Source: Roseburia sp. (GTDB lineage Bacteria; Bacillota; Clostridia; Lachnospirales; Lachnospiraceae). Taken from it: DNA of 11,282 bases. The first letter of the stretch is position 1. Each line of letters opens with the position of its first letter. The notes under the pieces were generated by a model. That model had not been told where the DNA came from and made no database searches. It was given only the letters and a program-made list of their open reading frames with translations. The position numbers and the translations under genes are program-made. This document shows, one piece after another, positions 1 to 6,682 of this stretch. The DNA lies in assembly GCA_017621905.1 (NCBI GenBank), contig JAGASC010000038.1, forward strand, positions 1 through 11,282, written 5' to 3'.

Positions 1-715
1 CGGCGTTAACGGTCTCGTCGCCACTGTAGTGATTCATCAGGAATACACACAAATTAGCCAAATCATCTACATACAGGAACTCACGCAGCGGACTTCCGTC
101 GCCCCAGCAGGTCACATAAGGCAGGTTCTGTTCCTTTGCTTCATGGAAGCGGCGGATCAGTGCCGGGAGCACATGGCTGTGGGTCGGGTGATAGTTGTCA
201 TTTGGCCCGTATAAGTTGGTGGGCATTACAGAAATGTAATCGGTACCGTACTGTTTATTTAAAAATTCGCAGTATTTCAGGCCACTGATTTTGGCCAGTG
301 CGTAGGCTTCGTTGGTTTTTTCCAGTTCACTGGTCAAAAGGCAGCTCTCTTTCATGGGCTGGGGAGCCATACGCGGGTAGATGCAGGAAGATCCCAGAAA
401 TTCCAGTTTTTTACAGCCATTTTTCCATGCTGCATGAATTACGTTCATTTCCAGAATCATGTTTTCATACATAAAATCTGCCAGTGCTTCGCTGTTGGCT
501 ACGATACCGCCCACTTTTGCGGCCGCCAGGAATACGTAATCCGGCTTTTCCTGTGCAAAGAACTCGTCTACCGCTGCCTGGCTGCATAAATCTAACTCTT
601 TATGAGTTCTTGTAATAATATTGGTGTAGCCCTGGCGCTCCAGTTCACGCACGATTGCCGAGCCGACCATACCTCTGTGGCCGGCTACATATATTTTTGC
701 ATTTTTTTCCATCAT
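1..715 (-). CDS. fcl: GDP-L-fucose synthase (GDP-4-keto-6-deoxymannose epimerase/reductase), 3' end outside window
   Basis: Cytoplasmic short-chain dehydrogenase-type enzyme that epimerises and reduces GDP-4-keto-6-deoxy-D-mannose to GDP-L-fucose with NADPH, the second step after Gmd. The visible 238 residues start MMEKNAKIYVAGHRGMVGSA, with the Rossmann GHRGMVG motif at residues 12-18. The expected catalytic set is present: Ser109 and Cys111 in GSSCIYP, Tyr138 and Lys142 in YALAK, and His181, each offset by two from the E. coli enzyme. The family is about 310-320 residues, so roughly 75 C-terminal residues lie beyond the left edge. The start at 715 is chosen because AAGGAGA sits about 9 bases upstream; the second Met (712) is possible. 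It follows gmd with a 108-base gap filled by a palindromic repeat, so the two are probably cotranscribed. Identification is very secure. Confidence 0.96.
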   Translation of the reverse strand, partial: MMEKNAKIYVAGHRGMVGSAIVRELERQGYTNIITRTHKELDLCSQAAVDEFFAQEKPDYVFLAAAKVGGIVANSEALADFMYENMILEMNVIHAAWKNGCKKLEFLGSSCIYPRMAPQPMKESCLLTSELEKTNEAYALAKISGLKYCEFLNKQYGTDYISVMPTNLYGPNDNYHPTHSHVLPALIRRFHEAKEQNLPYVTCWGDGSPLREFLYVDDLANLCVFLMNHYSGDETVNA

Positions 716-735
716 GCTATTCTATCTCCTTTTTG

Positions 736-823
736 AAATTGAAATTTAAATTTGGGGACGCTACATTTTCTAATTTGGGGACGCTACATTTTCTAGAAAA
801 ACATACGTCCCCAAATTTCAAAT
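736..823. repeat. 23-bp tandem repeat plus inverted third copy between gmd and fcl
   Basis: Two perfect 23-bp direct copies lie head to tail at 749-771 and 772-794, each beginning AATTTGGGGACG and ending CATTTTCT. A third, imperfect copy lies in inverted orientation at 795-817, ending CGTCCCCAAATT. The junction 789-800 (TTTTCTAGAAAA) is a perfect palindrome, so transcripts of either strand could fold into a long hairpin with TTTGGGGACG arms. The arms continue imperfectly outward to about 736 and into the gmd stop codon. It fills nearly all of the gmd-fcl gap. It resembles the short palindromic repeats mobilised by REP-associated Y1 transposases, but that is inference: no transposase is in the window. 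Confidence 0.85.
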
Positions 824-1858
824 TTATCTTTCTTTGGCTACAAGCTCCATGTCGTGGCGCACCATGATTTTTACCAGCTCTTCAAAGCTTGTTTTGGTCG
901 GGTTCCAGCCAAGCTCCGTCTTTGCTTTGGTGGGGTCACCCCACAGGTTGACAACGTCGGTCGGACGGTAGAATTCCGGAGACACTTCGATGACAATTTT
1001 TCCGGTGGCTTTATCGATGCCGACTTCTTCCATGCCTTCTCCTTTAAATTCCAGCTCGATGCCGGCCTCGCGAAATGCATATTCACAGAATTCCCGGACG
1101 GAATGCTGCTCGCCGGTGGCGATGACGAAGTCCTCCGGCTTGTCGTTCTGGAGAATCAGCCACATGCACTCTACGTAGTCTTTTGCATAACCCCAGTCAC
1201 GCAGAGAGGATAGGTTGCCGAGGTAAAGCTTGTCCTGTTTGCCCTGGGCGATTCTTGCTGCCGCAAGGGAGATTTTTCTGGTCACGAAGGTCTCGCCGCG
1301 GCGCTCGGACTCATGGTTGAAAAGGATTCCGCTGCAGCAGAACATATTGTAGGCTTCGCGGTATTCTTTTACGATCCAGTAGCCATACTGCTTTGCCACC
1401 GCATAGGGGCTGTAGGGATGGAATGGTGTAGTCTCACGCTGCGGTACCTCCTCTACTTTTCCGTATAATTCGGAAGTGGATGCCTGATAGATGCGGCAGG
1501 TTTTTTCAAGGCCGCAGACACGGACTGCCTCTAATACGCGAAGCACACCGGTTGCCACTACATCTGCTGTATATTCGGGCACATCAAAGCTTACCTGTAC
1601 ATGAGACTGGGCTGCCAGGTTGTAGATTTCATCCGGCCGCACTTCACCGATAATTTTTACCAGACTTAATGAGTCTGCCAGGTCACCGTAATGTATGTGG
1701 AAATTCGGATTGCCATTTAAGTGGTCAATTCGCTCTCTTTTTTCTGTGGAGGAACGGCGAACCATGCCGTGCACCTCATATTCTTTTTCTAATAACAGTT
1801 CCGCAAGATAACTTCCGTCCTGTCCTGTTACACCTGTAATTAACGCTTTTTTACTCAT
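824..1858 (-). CDS. gmd: GDP-mannose 4,6-dehydratase
   Basis: Cytoplasmic NADP-dependent short-chain dehydrogenase family enzyme that converts GDP-D-mannose to GDP-4-keto-6-deoxy-D-mannose, the first committed step to GDP-L-fucose (and to GDP-rhamnose in other pathways). The 344 residues match the usual length. The N-terminal Rossmann motif GVTGQDG is at residues 9-15. The active site shows Thr128 and Glu130 (STSELYG) and Tyr152 with Lys156 (YAVAK), each four residues earlier than in E. coli Gmd. The family signature FNHESERRGETFVTRKI is at 180-196. AAAGGAGA lies about 7 bases before the ATG at 1858, which fixes the start. The gene is followed by fcl, so the product here is GDP-fucose. It is divergent from an AraC regulator and preceded by a highly structured leader. 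Confidence 0.98.
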   Translation of the reverse strand: MSKKALITGVTGQDGSYLAELLLEKEYEVHGMVRRSSTEKRERIDHLNGNPNFHIHYGDLADSLSLVKIIGEVRPDEIYNLAAQSHVQVSFDVPEYTADVVATGVLRVLEAVRVCGLEKTCRIYQASTSELYGKVEEVPQRETTPFHPYSPYAVAKQYGYWIVKEYREAYNMFCCSGILFNHESERRGETFVTRKISLAAARIAQGKQDKLYLGNLSSLRDWGYAKDYVECMWLILQNDKPEDFVIATGEQHSVREFCEYAFREAGIELEFKGEGMEEVGIDKATGKIVIEVSPEFYRPTDVVNLWGDPTKAKTELGWNPTKTSFEELVKIMVRHDMELVAKER

Positions 1859-1880
1859 TTTGTTCTCCTTTCTCTTATCA

Positions 1881-2016
1881 TTCGTAATTATTCAGTACCT
1901 TCATAATTACGAACGCAAGCCCATGAAAATCGCTCCGCGATGAGGGCTTGCTCCTGCAATTTTCTCGTTTTCTTACGGTCCATGCAGTATATGCATGGAC
2001 CTACCTGAACAATTAC
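1881..2016. repeat. Compound palindromic element, three hairpins, in the gmd leader
   Basis: Three stem-loops stand side by side. Stem 1 is a perfect 11-bp stem, TTCGTAATTAT (1881-1891) with ATAATTACGAA (1903-1913). Stem 2 is GCAAGCCC (1915-1922) with GGGCTTGC (1944-1951), enclosing a second stem ATCGC-TCC-GCGAT (1929-1941). Stem 3 is a perfect 10-bp stem, GGTCCATGCA (1977-1986) with TGCATGGACC (1992-2001). In addition GTAATTATTCAG (1884-1895) can pair with CTGAACAATTAC (2005-2016); on the minus-strand RNA the one imperfect pair becomes a G-U wobble. The element ends about 10 bases before the gmd ribosome site, so it would form its 5' leader if the promoter lies beyond 2016. It may be a MITE-like repeat or a cis-acting RNA; the sequence alone does not decide. 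Confidence 0.8.
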
Positions 2017-2110
2017 TATCATTCTATATTTTATAATTATTTTGCTAACACATTTATCACGCGACGTTGTTTAGAATAATCTAATTTTAGTAATTTTACA
2101 ATTGAATATA

Positions 2111-2141
2111 TTGCCAACAAATAGTATTATATTGCTATACT
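2111..2141 (+). promoter_or_regulatory. Probable promoter of the AraC-family regulator
   Basis: TTGCCA (2111-2116) and TATACT (2136-2141) are separated by 19 bases, and the -10 box carries the extended element TGC directly before it (2133-2135). The long spacer is offset by the extended -10. It lies about 85 bases before the regulator start, in an AT-rich stretch (2017-2142) with no coding signal. The inverted repeat at 2143-2170 would lie at or just after the transcription start. No convincing minus-strand promoter for gmd could be picked from the same region. Confidence 0.5.
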
Positions 2142-2142
2142 T

Positions 2143-2170
2143 GTAACAATTCAGATGCCTGAACTGTTAC
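2143..2170. repeat. 12-bp inverted repeat (GTAACAATTCAG / CTGAACTGTTAC)
   Basis: GTAACAATTCAG (2143-2154) and CTGAACTGTTAC (2159-2170) are inverted copies around a 4-base loop with one mismatch, which becomes a G-U pair in minus-strand RNA. The right arm is identical to 4180-4191 and near-identical to 2005-2016 and 7916-7927. It lies just downstream of the predicted promoter of the AraC-type gene, so it could be an operator or a 5' untranslated hairpin; membership in a dispersed repeat family is equally possible. Confidence 0.65.
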
Positions 2171-2224
2171 CTATACTCTCCCACTCCAGAAATTCACAAA
2201 AAAAAGAAAGGTAAGGTACTTTCC

Positions 2225-3121
2225 ATGGAAAAATCCCTTTTTGAAAAATATAAGACCTCGGAGATCACCAGTACAAGACGTGTCATTAATACGCCGTCGT
2301 CCTTTACCCGAAATCATTTTTTTTATATCCAGGAGGCAGGCCATCTGAAAAGCTTAAAACCCCATGAGAGCCGCCGCCGTGGGTTAAACTCCTACCTGTT
2401 TATTATCGTCCTATCCGGCAGCGGACAGGTAAGCTATGCTGCACCGCAAAGCGGCGGGCAGATGAGCTCTATGATCACAGCTCCTGCGGCCCCGGGAGAC
2501 TGTTTTTTTCTGGACTGCATGGGGGAATACACCCATATCAGCAGCGCGGAAGATCCCTGGGAGCTTTTGTGGATCCACTTTTACGGACCGCAGGCCGGGG
2601 CTTATTATGAAAGCTTCCTCGAACGGCGCAGCTGGCATTTCCGCAGCAGCCACCTGTCTGAACTGACGGCCGGAATTCAGACCATTATCGGTTATCATGA
2701 GGAAAAAAATGAAGATACTGATTTGCTGTCGGCTCAGCAGATTGTAAATATCCTGACACTCATCTGCACGGAGTCGGATGAAAAGGAAAATTCTTTTTCT
2801 GTATTGAATGACAAGTTAAAAGACGTCCGGCATTATCTGGACGAACATTATACTGAAAATATTTCCCTGGATCAGCTGGCAGAACAGTTTTATATCAGCA
2901 AATATTATCTTGCCCGGGAATTTAAGAAAGAATACGGTGCTACGATTATTCAGTATGTTTTGACAAAAAAAATCACCAATGCCAAAGAGCTGCTGCGCTA
3001 CAGTAAGTTCTCCATCGAGGAGATTGCACGGCTCTGCGGCATTGATGACGCCAGTTATTTTAATAAAGTTTTTAAAAAGATGGAAGGATGCACTGCTTCG
3101 GAGTACCGCAGACGCTGGTAA
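2225..3121 (+). CDS. AraC-family transcriptional regulator with N-terminal cupin-like sensor domain
   Basis: Predicted cytoplasmic DNA-binding regulator of 298 residues, the usual length for two-domain AraC proteins. Residues about 30-135 resemble the AraC_binding cupin domain, including the typical APGDCFFLDC and WELLWIHFYGPQAGAYYE stretches. Residues about 196-298 form the paired helix-turn-helix domain: helix-turn-helix 1 is around 213-234 (ISLDQLAEQFYISKYYLARE) and helix-turn-helix 2 around 262-283 (FSIEEIARLCGIDDASYFNK), followed by the canonical FKKMEGCTASEYR ending. The start is supported by AAGG about 8 bases upstream. Members usually sense a sugar or related small molecule and activate adjacent genes. 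Divergence from gmd-fcl makes that operon the natural candidate target, but nothing in the sequence proves it. The ligand cannot be read from the sequence. Confidence 0.93.
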   Translation: MEKSLFEKYKTSEITSTRRVINTPSSFTRNHFFYIQEAGHLKSLKPHESRRRGLNSYLFIIVLSGSGQVSYAAPQSGGQMSSMITAPAAPGDCFFLDCMGEYTHISSAEDPWELLWIHFYGPQAGAYYESFLERRSWHFRSSHLSELTAGIQTIIGYHEEKNEDTDLLSAQQIVNILTLICTESDEKENSFSVLNDKLKDVRHYLDEHYTENISLDQLAEQFYISKYYLAREFKKEYGATIIQYVLTKKITNAKELLRYSKFSIEEIARLCGIDDASYFNKVFKKMEGCTASEYRRRW

Positions 3122-3186
3122 GGTGCGGCGCTTACAAAATTGTCTTCACATGCCCAGGCAGCTGCGTCTGCGCATTTTTTCCGGCA

Positions 3187-3219
3187 GCACGCAGGGCAAA
3201 CGTACCTGTGCTTTATTTT
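3187..3219 (+). terminator. Possible terminator of the AraC-type gene
   Basis: GCAC (3187-3190) and AGG (3193-3195) can pair with CCT-GTGC (3205-3211), leaving a 2-base bulge and a 9-base loop, and TTTATTTT follows at 3212-3219. It sits about 65 bases after the regulator stop and overlaps the last codons of the convergent glycosyltransferase gene. The stem is short, so this is only a candidate. Confidence 0.35.
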
Positions 3220-3956
3220 CGAATCAGCCACAAATACTTCAAATTGGTTTTTAAATACCGGCTAAACAGACGCTTCGGATCCTGCATCAGACGGTACAGC
3301 CATTCCAGGCTGGCTTTCTGCATCCACATGGGAGCACGCCTGATCGTGCCGGTATGGTAATCAAAGCCGGCGCCAACGCCAATCATGACAGCATTTACTT
3401 TTCCCTTATGCTCATACATCCACTTTTCCTGTTTGGGCGCACCAAGACCCACCCAGATGATATCCGCTCCGGAATCATTCATTTTCTCTACTTCCGCTGC
3501 ATCCTCCGCCTCACTCAAAGGACGGAAGGGTGGGGATACCATACCGGCAATCCGGATGTGGGGATACTGCTGCCGCAATACGCTTTGTAACGTCGCTATC
3601 GTCTCCGGTGTTCCGCCATAAAAGTAGTGGCGCAGACCATTGTCTCTCGCAAACATTTCCCCCATTAAGTCCGGTCCGGTCACACGCTCTGCCTCCGGGA
3701 ATCCATGTTTCCTGCTGTAAACAGACAGGGGTTTTCCATCCGGAAGACAAAAGGCTGCATCATGCTGCACCTGCCAATAATCCTTATTCTCATAAGCCAT
3801 AACCGTGGTATGAACATTGGAGACACAGATGTACTGTCCCCGCAATTCTTCTATTCCCTGCTCCAGCCGGGCGATGGTTTCGTTCATATTCGTAACTGCG
3901 ATATCAGTCCCAAGGATATTGCAGGTTTTTATTTCTGCCTTCAGATTATTTTTCAT
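3213..3956 (-). CDS. WecG/TagA/CpsF family glycosyltransferase (GT26)
   Basis: Family enzymes work at the cytoplasmic face of the membrane and add a sugar, N-acetylmannosamine in TagA or its uronic acid in WecG, to undecaprenyl-PP-GlcNAc during wall teichoic acid, enterobacterial antigen or exopolysaccharide assembly. The 247 residues match the family length. Signatures in order are NVHTTVMAYEN (47-57, Thr50 the probable substrate-site Thr), LPDGKP (71-76, Asp73 the probable catalytic Asp), RVTGPDLM (91-98), WVGLGAPKQEKWM (168-180), GVGAGFDYHTGTIRRAP (193-209) and the C-terminal SLEWLYRLMQDPKRLFSRYL membrane-binding appendage. The donor sugar cannot be told from sequence. The start at 3956 has AAAGGA about 14 bases upstream, longer than ideal, but no better in-frame start is seen. 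It is a single gene with its own promoter. Confidence 0.92.
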   Translation of the reverse strand: MKNNLKAEIKTCNILGTDIAVTNMNETIARLEQGIEELRGQYICVSNVHTTVMAYENKDYWQVQHDAAFCLPDGKPLSVYSRKHGFPEAERVTGPDLMGEMFARDNGLRHYFYGGTPETIATLQSVLRQQYPHIRIAGMVSPPFRPLSEAEDAAEVEKMNDSGADIIWVGLGAPKQEKWMYEHKGKVNAVMIGVGAGFDYHTGTIRRAPMWMQKASLEWLYRLMQDPKRLFSRYLKTNLKYLWLIRK

Positions 3957-4076
3957 GTTGATTTGTGCATTCCTTTCGCAAGCAGATGTTTTTAAACTGT
4001 GTCGTAAGACACATTCATTCCGAAGTTACACAGCAACTTTATAAGTGCCACCAGATGACGTTTTTCACATATCTGG

Positions 4077-4105
4077 ATTCTATCACAGTTACCGCACAAA
4101 ATCAA
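4077..4105 (-). promoter_or_regulatory. Probable promoter of the WecG/TagA-family gene
   Basis: Read on the minus strand, TTGATT (4105-4100), a 17-base spacer and TAGAAT (4082-4077) form a good vegetative sigma-factor promoter, with the extended TGA before the -10 box. Transcription would begin about 110-115 bases before the ATG at 3956. The leader contains a small hairpin with a GNRA-class loop on the plus strand (TGTGTC-GTAA-GACACA, 3998-4013; UUAC loop in the transcript) and a 5-bp stem near 4023-4039. The rest of 3957-4349 holds no credible gene. Confidence 0.65.
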
Positions 4106-4179
4106 ATCTTTGTATCTATTCAGTCCCTTCATAGCGGCAAACCGGTTACTGTTTACTCAGGTCTGCGCACTTGCCTCAT

Positions 4180-4191
4180 CTGAACTGTTAC
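4180..4191. repeat. Intergenic copy of the CTGAACTGTTAC motif
   Basis: The 12 bases are identical to 2159-2170, in the same orientation, although the flanks differ. A degenerate counter-arm (GGTTACTGTTTACTCAG, about 4144-4160) lies upstream on the opposite side of a 19-base spacer, so this may be a decayed palindrome of the same family. It lies between the divergent promoters of the WecG/TagA-type and DUF3048 genes. Confidence 0.5.
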
Positions 4192-4251
4192 AATTTTCCA
4201 GGGCAAAATCCAAACATAAAGCAAATTTTCATTTTCTTATTGCGCAAGATA

Positions 4252-4260
4252 TGGTATGAT
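4252..4260 (+). promoter_or_regulatory. Probable extended -10 promoter of the DUF3048 lipoprotein gene
   Basis: TGGTATGAT fits the TGnTATAAT extended -10 consensus at all but one position. No good -35 box is found at 16-18 bases upstream; that stretch is only T-rich. It would start a leader of about 80-85 bases before the GTG at 4350. Confidence 0.5.
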
Positions 4261-4267
4261 AAAGAAA

Positions 4268-4319
4268 ACCATTTGTATGATTTCCACAAATGCGGGAAAC
4301 TCATGCCCACATAAATGGT
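4268..4319 (+). promoter_or_regulatory. Leader with two mutually exclusive stems before the DUF3048 gene
   Basis: CATTTGT (4270-4276) can pair with ACAAATG (4286-4292), or the overlapping ACCATTT (4268-4274) can pair with AAATGGT (4313-4319). The shared left arm means only one can form at a time. The ribosome site GAGAGG (4335-4340) lies outside both. This is a weak sign of conditional folding and could be chance in AT-rich sequence. Confidence 0.25.
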
Positions 4320-4349
4320 AACAAATAATGGATTGAGAGGTAAACACAC

Positions 4350-5471
4350 GTGAAGAAAAGAACTTTACAGCTTTTAGCGATTCTCGCACTGTCATTTTCC
4401 CTGGCAGCCTGCGGCGAAGAAGCATCTGTAGAAAACAACAAGGTTTCAGAGAAAGCCGAAACAGAAATTGAAACCGAAACAGAGACAGAAATTGAAACCG
4501 AGACCGCAGCTGACGAAAGCGAAGAGCCAGAGACCCGCGAAGGCATGTACAGAAGTGAGCTGACAAATGAATGGATTGACGAAGCACTGAAGGATCAGCG
4601 TCCCATCGCAGTCATGGTGGACAATGAAAAAACTGCCCTTCCCCATTACGGTCTGACCCAGGCCGATGTTGTTTATGAAATGATGAACAGTACAAAAAAT
4701 GGCAAGATTACCCGCTTCATGGCGCTGGTAAAAGATTGGGAATCCTTAGAACAGTTCGGAAGTATCCGAAGTGCAAGGCCGACAAACTTCCTTCTGGCCG
4801 CAGAATGGAATGCTATGCTGGTACATGACGGAGGCCCTGTCTACATTGATGAATATGTGGCACAGCCCTACACCGATAACTTAAGCGGCGGTTTCTCACG
4901 TGTCAACAACGGTAAGGCTTATGAGTTCACCGAATATATCTGCACCGGTGACTTAGAGAAACGCATCAAAGCTTATGGTTATTCTACCGAATACAGCGAT
5001 TCCTTTGGCGATGCACATTACAATTTTGCAAGCGAAAATAAGCCTGTGGACTTAAGCCAGAATGCGAGCTTAAGCACTGCGGAAGTGATTGAATTCCCAT
5101 TCCCGCATAATGGTTCTACCTTGACCTATGACGCAGAGACACAGCTGTATTATTATTCCGAGTATGGTTCTGCACACTTAGATCCGCAGAATGACAACGC
5201 ACAGCTTTGCTTTAAAAATGTACTTATTCAGTCCTGTGCATACTCTGTGTATGATGAGAACGGCTATATGATTTTCCATGTTTATGGCGACAAGCAGCCC
5301 GGCTACTACATCACCAACGGAGAAGCAATTGAAATCACCTGGACCAAGGTAAGCGCTACGGATACTACACGCTATTATGATATGGACGGCAATGAAATCA
5401 CAATCAATACCGGTAAAACCTATGTGGGAATTGTTCCCAGTGAAGACTGGAGCGATTTAGTAATTAAATAA
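4350..5471 (+). CDS. DUF3048 (YerB-like) lipoprotein
   Basis: Predicted secreted, membrane-anchored lipoprotein of 373 residues. Residues 1-20 are a lipoprotein signal peptide (KKR, hydrophobic core, SLAAC lipobox) with lipid-bearing Cys21. Residues about 35-62 are an acidic Glu/Thr-rich linker. The N-terminal DUF3048 domain begins near 83 (QRPIAVMVDNEKTALPHYGL) and includes the hallmark GSIRSARP (137-144) and LVHDGGP. The C-terminal DUF3048 domain shows YYITNGEAIEITW, TTRYYDMDGNEI and GKTYVGIVP. This two-domain layout is that of Bacillus YerB, whose biochemical role is not established; a link to the cell wall is inferred from location only. Translation starts at GTG with GAGAGG 9 bases upstream. 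The gene stands alone on the plus strand among minus-strand glycan genes and ends in a strong terminator. Confidence 0.93.
   Translation: MKKRTLQLLAILALSFSLAACGEEASVENNKVSEKAETEIETETETEIETETAADESEEPETREGMYRSELTNEWIDEALKDQRPIAVMVDNEKTALPHYGLTQADVVYEMMNSTKNGKITRFMALVKDWESLEQFGSIRSARPTNFLLAAEWNAMLVHDGGPVYIDEYVAQPYTDNLSGGFSRVNNGKAYEFTEYICTGDLEKRIKAYGYSTEYSDSFGDAHYNFASENKPVDLSQNASLSTAEVIEFPFPHNGSTLTYDAETQLYYYSEYGSAHLDPQNDNAQLCFKNVLIQSCAYSVYDENGYMIFHVYGDKQPGYYITNGEAIEITWTKVSATDTTRYYDMDGNEITINTGKTYVGIVPSEDWSDLVIK
4461..4508 (+). repeat. 24-bp imperfect tandem duplication in the Glu/Thr linker
   Basis: Two 24-base units (4461-4484 and 4485-4508) share their first 17 bases exactly and encode the repeating ETEIETET pattern. 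The period is eight codons, so gain or loss of a unit would keep frame and only change the linker between the lipid anchor and the DUF3048 domain. Confidence 0.7.
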
Positions 5472-5483
5472 AGGATTATCCAT

Positions 5484-5529
5484 AAAACGGGAGATATAGC
5501 AATTTTCAAAAAGCTATATCCCCCGTTTT
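5484..5529. terminator. Bidirectional hairpin terminator
   Basis: AAAACGGGAGATATAGC (5484-5500) and GCTATATCCCCCGTTTT (5513-5529) form a 17-bp stem with one imperfect pair and a 12-base loop. Flanking A and T runs give a U tract in both directions. It starts 13 bases after the lipoprotein stop and ends 7 bases from the convergent acyltransferase stop, so it can serve both transcripts. Confidence 0.9.
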
Positions 5530-5536
5530 CTACTTA

Positions 5537-6625
5537 CTAAATTAGATATTTCCTTACAAAAGGTATCTTACTTATTACAAAAATCACCGCGAAGCTTACT
5601 GCAAATACAACACAGGTCAATACCGGTACCGCCAAAACCGGCGCAAAGGACGTAGTCGTAATTCCCAGCAGCCGTAACGCCGTATTGACGAACTGATGCA
5701 TCAGATACATACCAAAGCTAAGCTCTGCCAGCGTTCCAATTCTTCCGCCCCATTTCTCCGAAAAGGCTATTTTAGCAATATGCTCTTTAAAAAACAAGAA
5801 TACTGCCCAGGCCGCAAAGCAAATATTAGGAAACAGATAATTGTAAAAAGTCTGTTCTCCATATCCGGCCTGCCGGCTTAAAATAACGGTTCCTCCTATT
5901 GTGACAGCTGTCGACAGCACACCCAGCAGATAAATCAGCCGCCTGCACTTTGCAGGTATCTCATAGGTATAAAAATAATATCCGGCCATAAAATAACCGG
6001 TATATCCCAAAATCAGAAAAAGAGACATCTTATCCCGTGCAGCCCCCAGAATTTCTCCCACACCGGGAATTATACACACCAATTCCCCCACACAGCCAAA
6101 CACCACTGACAGCAGTATAAAATACTCCAACAGCTTCCTGTCCGCCGCAATTTTCCGCAAAAAGGGTACCACAAGATAAATGCCGACAATCATATTTAAA
6201 AACCACAGATGATACCAGCCGCTGATTGTATTCGACAGCGTATCCCTCCAAAAGGCTCCACCCATGTTTTTGTACTCCAAAAATGCAGAAGATGCCGCAT
6301 AACAAAATGCCCAGAAAAAGTAAGCCGTCACAATGCGCAAAATATTATTTTTCAATAGCTTCTCTATCGTGTATTCCTTTTTGGGATTCAGGAAAAACAC
6401 ACCGGATATCATTACGAACTCCGGTACGCAGAACCTTACCAGTCCATCGTAAAAGTTGAACACCTGCCATTCCCCGGAAGAAACCTCCACCATATCGAAC
6501 TGGGATGCCGCCACATGAAGCATCATCATAAAAAAGATACAAATCACACGCAGCAGATCCAGCCACACAATTCGACCGGAAACGTTTTTTTGTTCCTGCC
6601 CCACACTTTTTTGCATACTCTTCAT
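5537..6625 (-). CDS. Acyltransferase family 3 membrane protein (probable glycan O-acyltransferase)
   Basis: Integral membrane protein with about ten hydrophobic segments, matching the Acyl_transf_3 family (OafA/WecH type), which moves acetyl or similar groups onto sugars of surface polysaccharides. Near the N-terminus is WLDLLRVICIFFMMMLHVA with the conserved Arg26 and His37, followed by FCVPEFVMISGVFFL and GWYHLWFLNMIVGIYLVVP, all typical. The start at 6625 (362 residues) is preferred because GGAGG lies 6 bases before it. An in-frame ATG at 6670 would add 15 basic residues but has no ribosome site and would swallow that GGAGG. It is the last gene of the minus-strand run and ends at a shared terminator. 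The acyl group and the acceptor sugar cannot be told. Confidence 0.92.
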   Translation of the reverse strand: MKSMQKSVGQEQKNVSGRIVWLDLLRVICIFFMMMLHVAASQFDMVEVSSGEWQVFNFYDGLVRFCVPEFVMISGVFFLNPKKEYTIEKLLKNNILRIVTAYFFWAFCYAASSAFLEYKNMGGAFWRDTLSNTISGWYHLWFLNMIVGIYLVVPFLRKIAADRKLLEYFILLSVVFGCVGELVCIIPGVGEILGAARDKMSLFLILGYTGYFMAGYYFYTYEIPAKCRRLIYLLGVLSTAVTIGGTVILSRQAGYGEQTFYNYLFPNICFAAWAVFLFFKEHIAKIAFSEKWGGRIGTLAELSFGMYLMHQFVNTALRLLGITTTSFAPVLAVPVLTCVVFAVSFAVIFVISKIPFVRKYLI

Positions 6626-6682
6626 TTCCTTCCTCCATTTCCTGTTTTTGCTGCGCAGCCGACTTTTCATGGGCTGGATTTC

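Noticed and set aside
749..817. Possible CRISPR array from the repeated 23-bp units
   Set aside because: The direct copies are head to tail with no spacers, the third is inverted, and no cas gene is present.
854..1213. Plus-strand open frame of 119 codons
   Set aside because: It lies wholly antisense to gmd, whose catalytic motifs are clear, and has no ribosome site or recognisable domain.
2071..2084. TTAGA-ATAA-TCTAA as a regulator operator
   Set aside because: The arms are only five AT-rich base pairs and no second copy is seen, so chance is the simpler reading.
3957..4076. Riboswitch in the leader of the WecG/TagA-type gene
   Set aside because: Only short stems (6 bp and 5 bp) are seen and no known aptamer core is recognisable.
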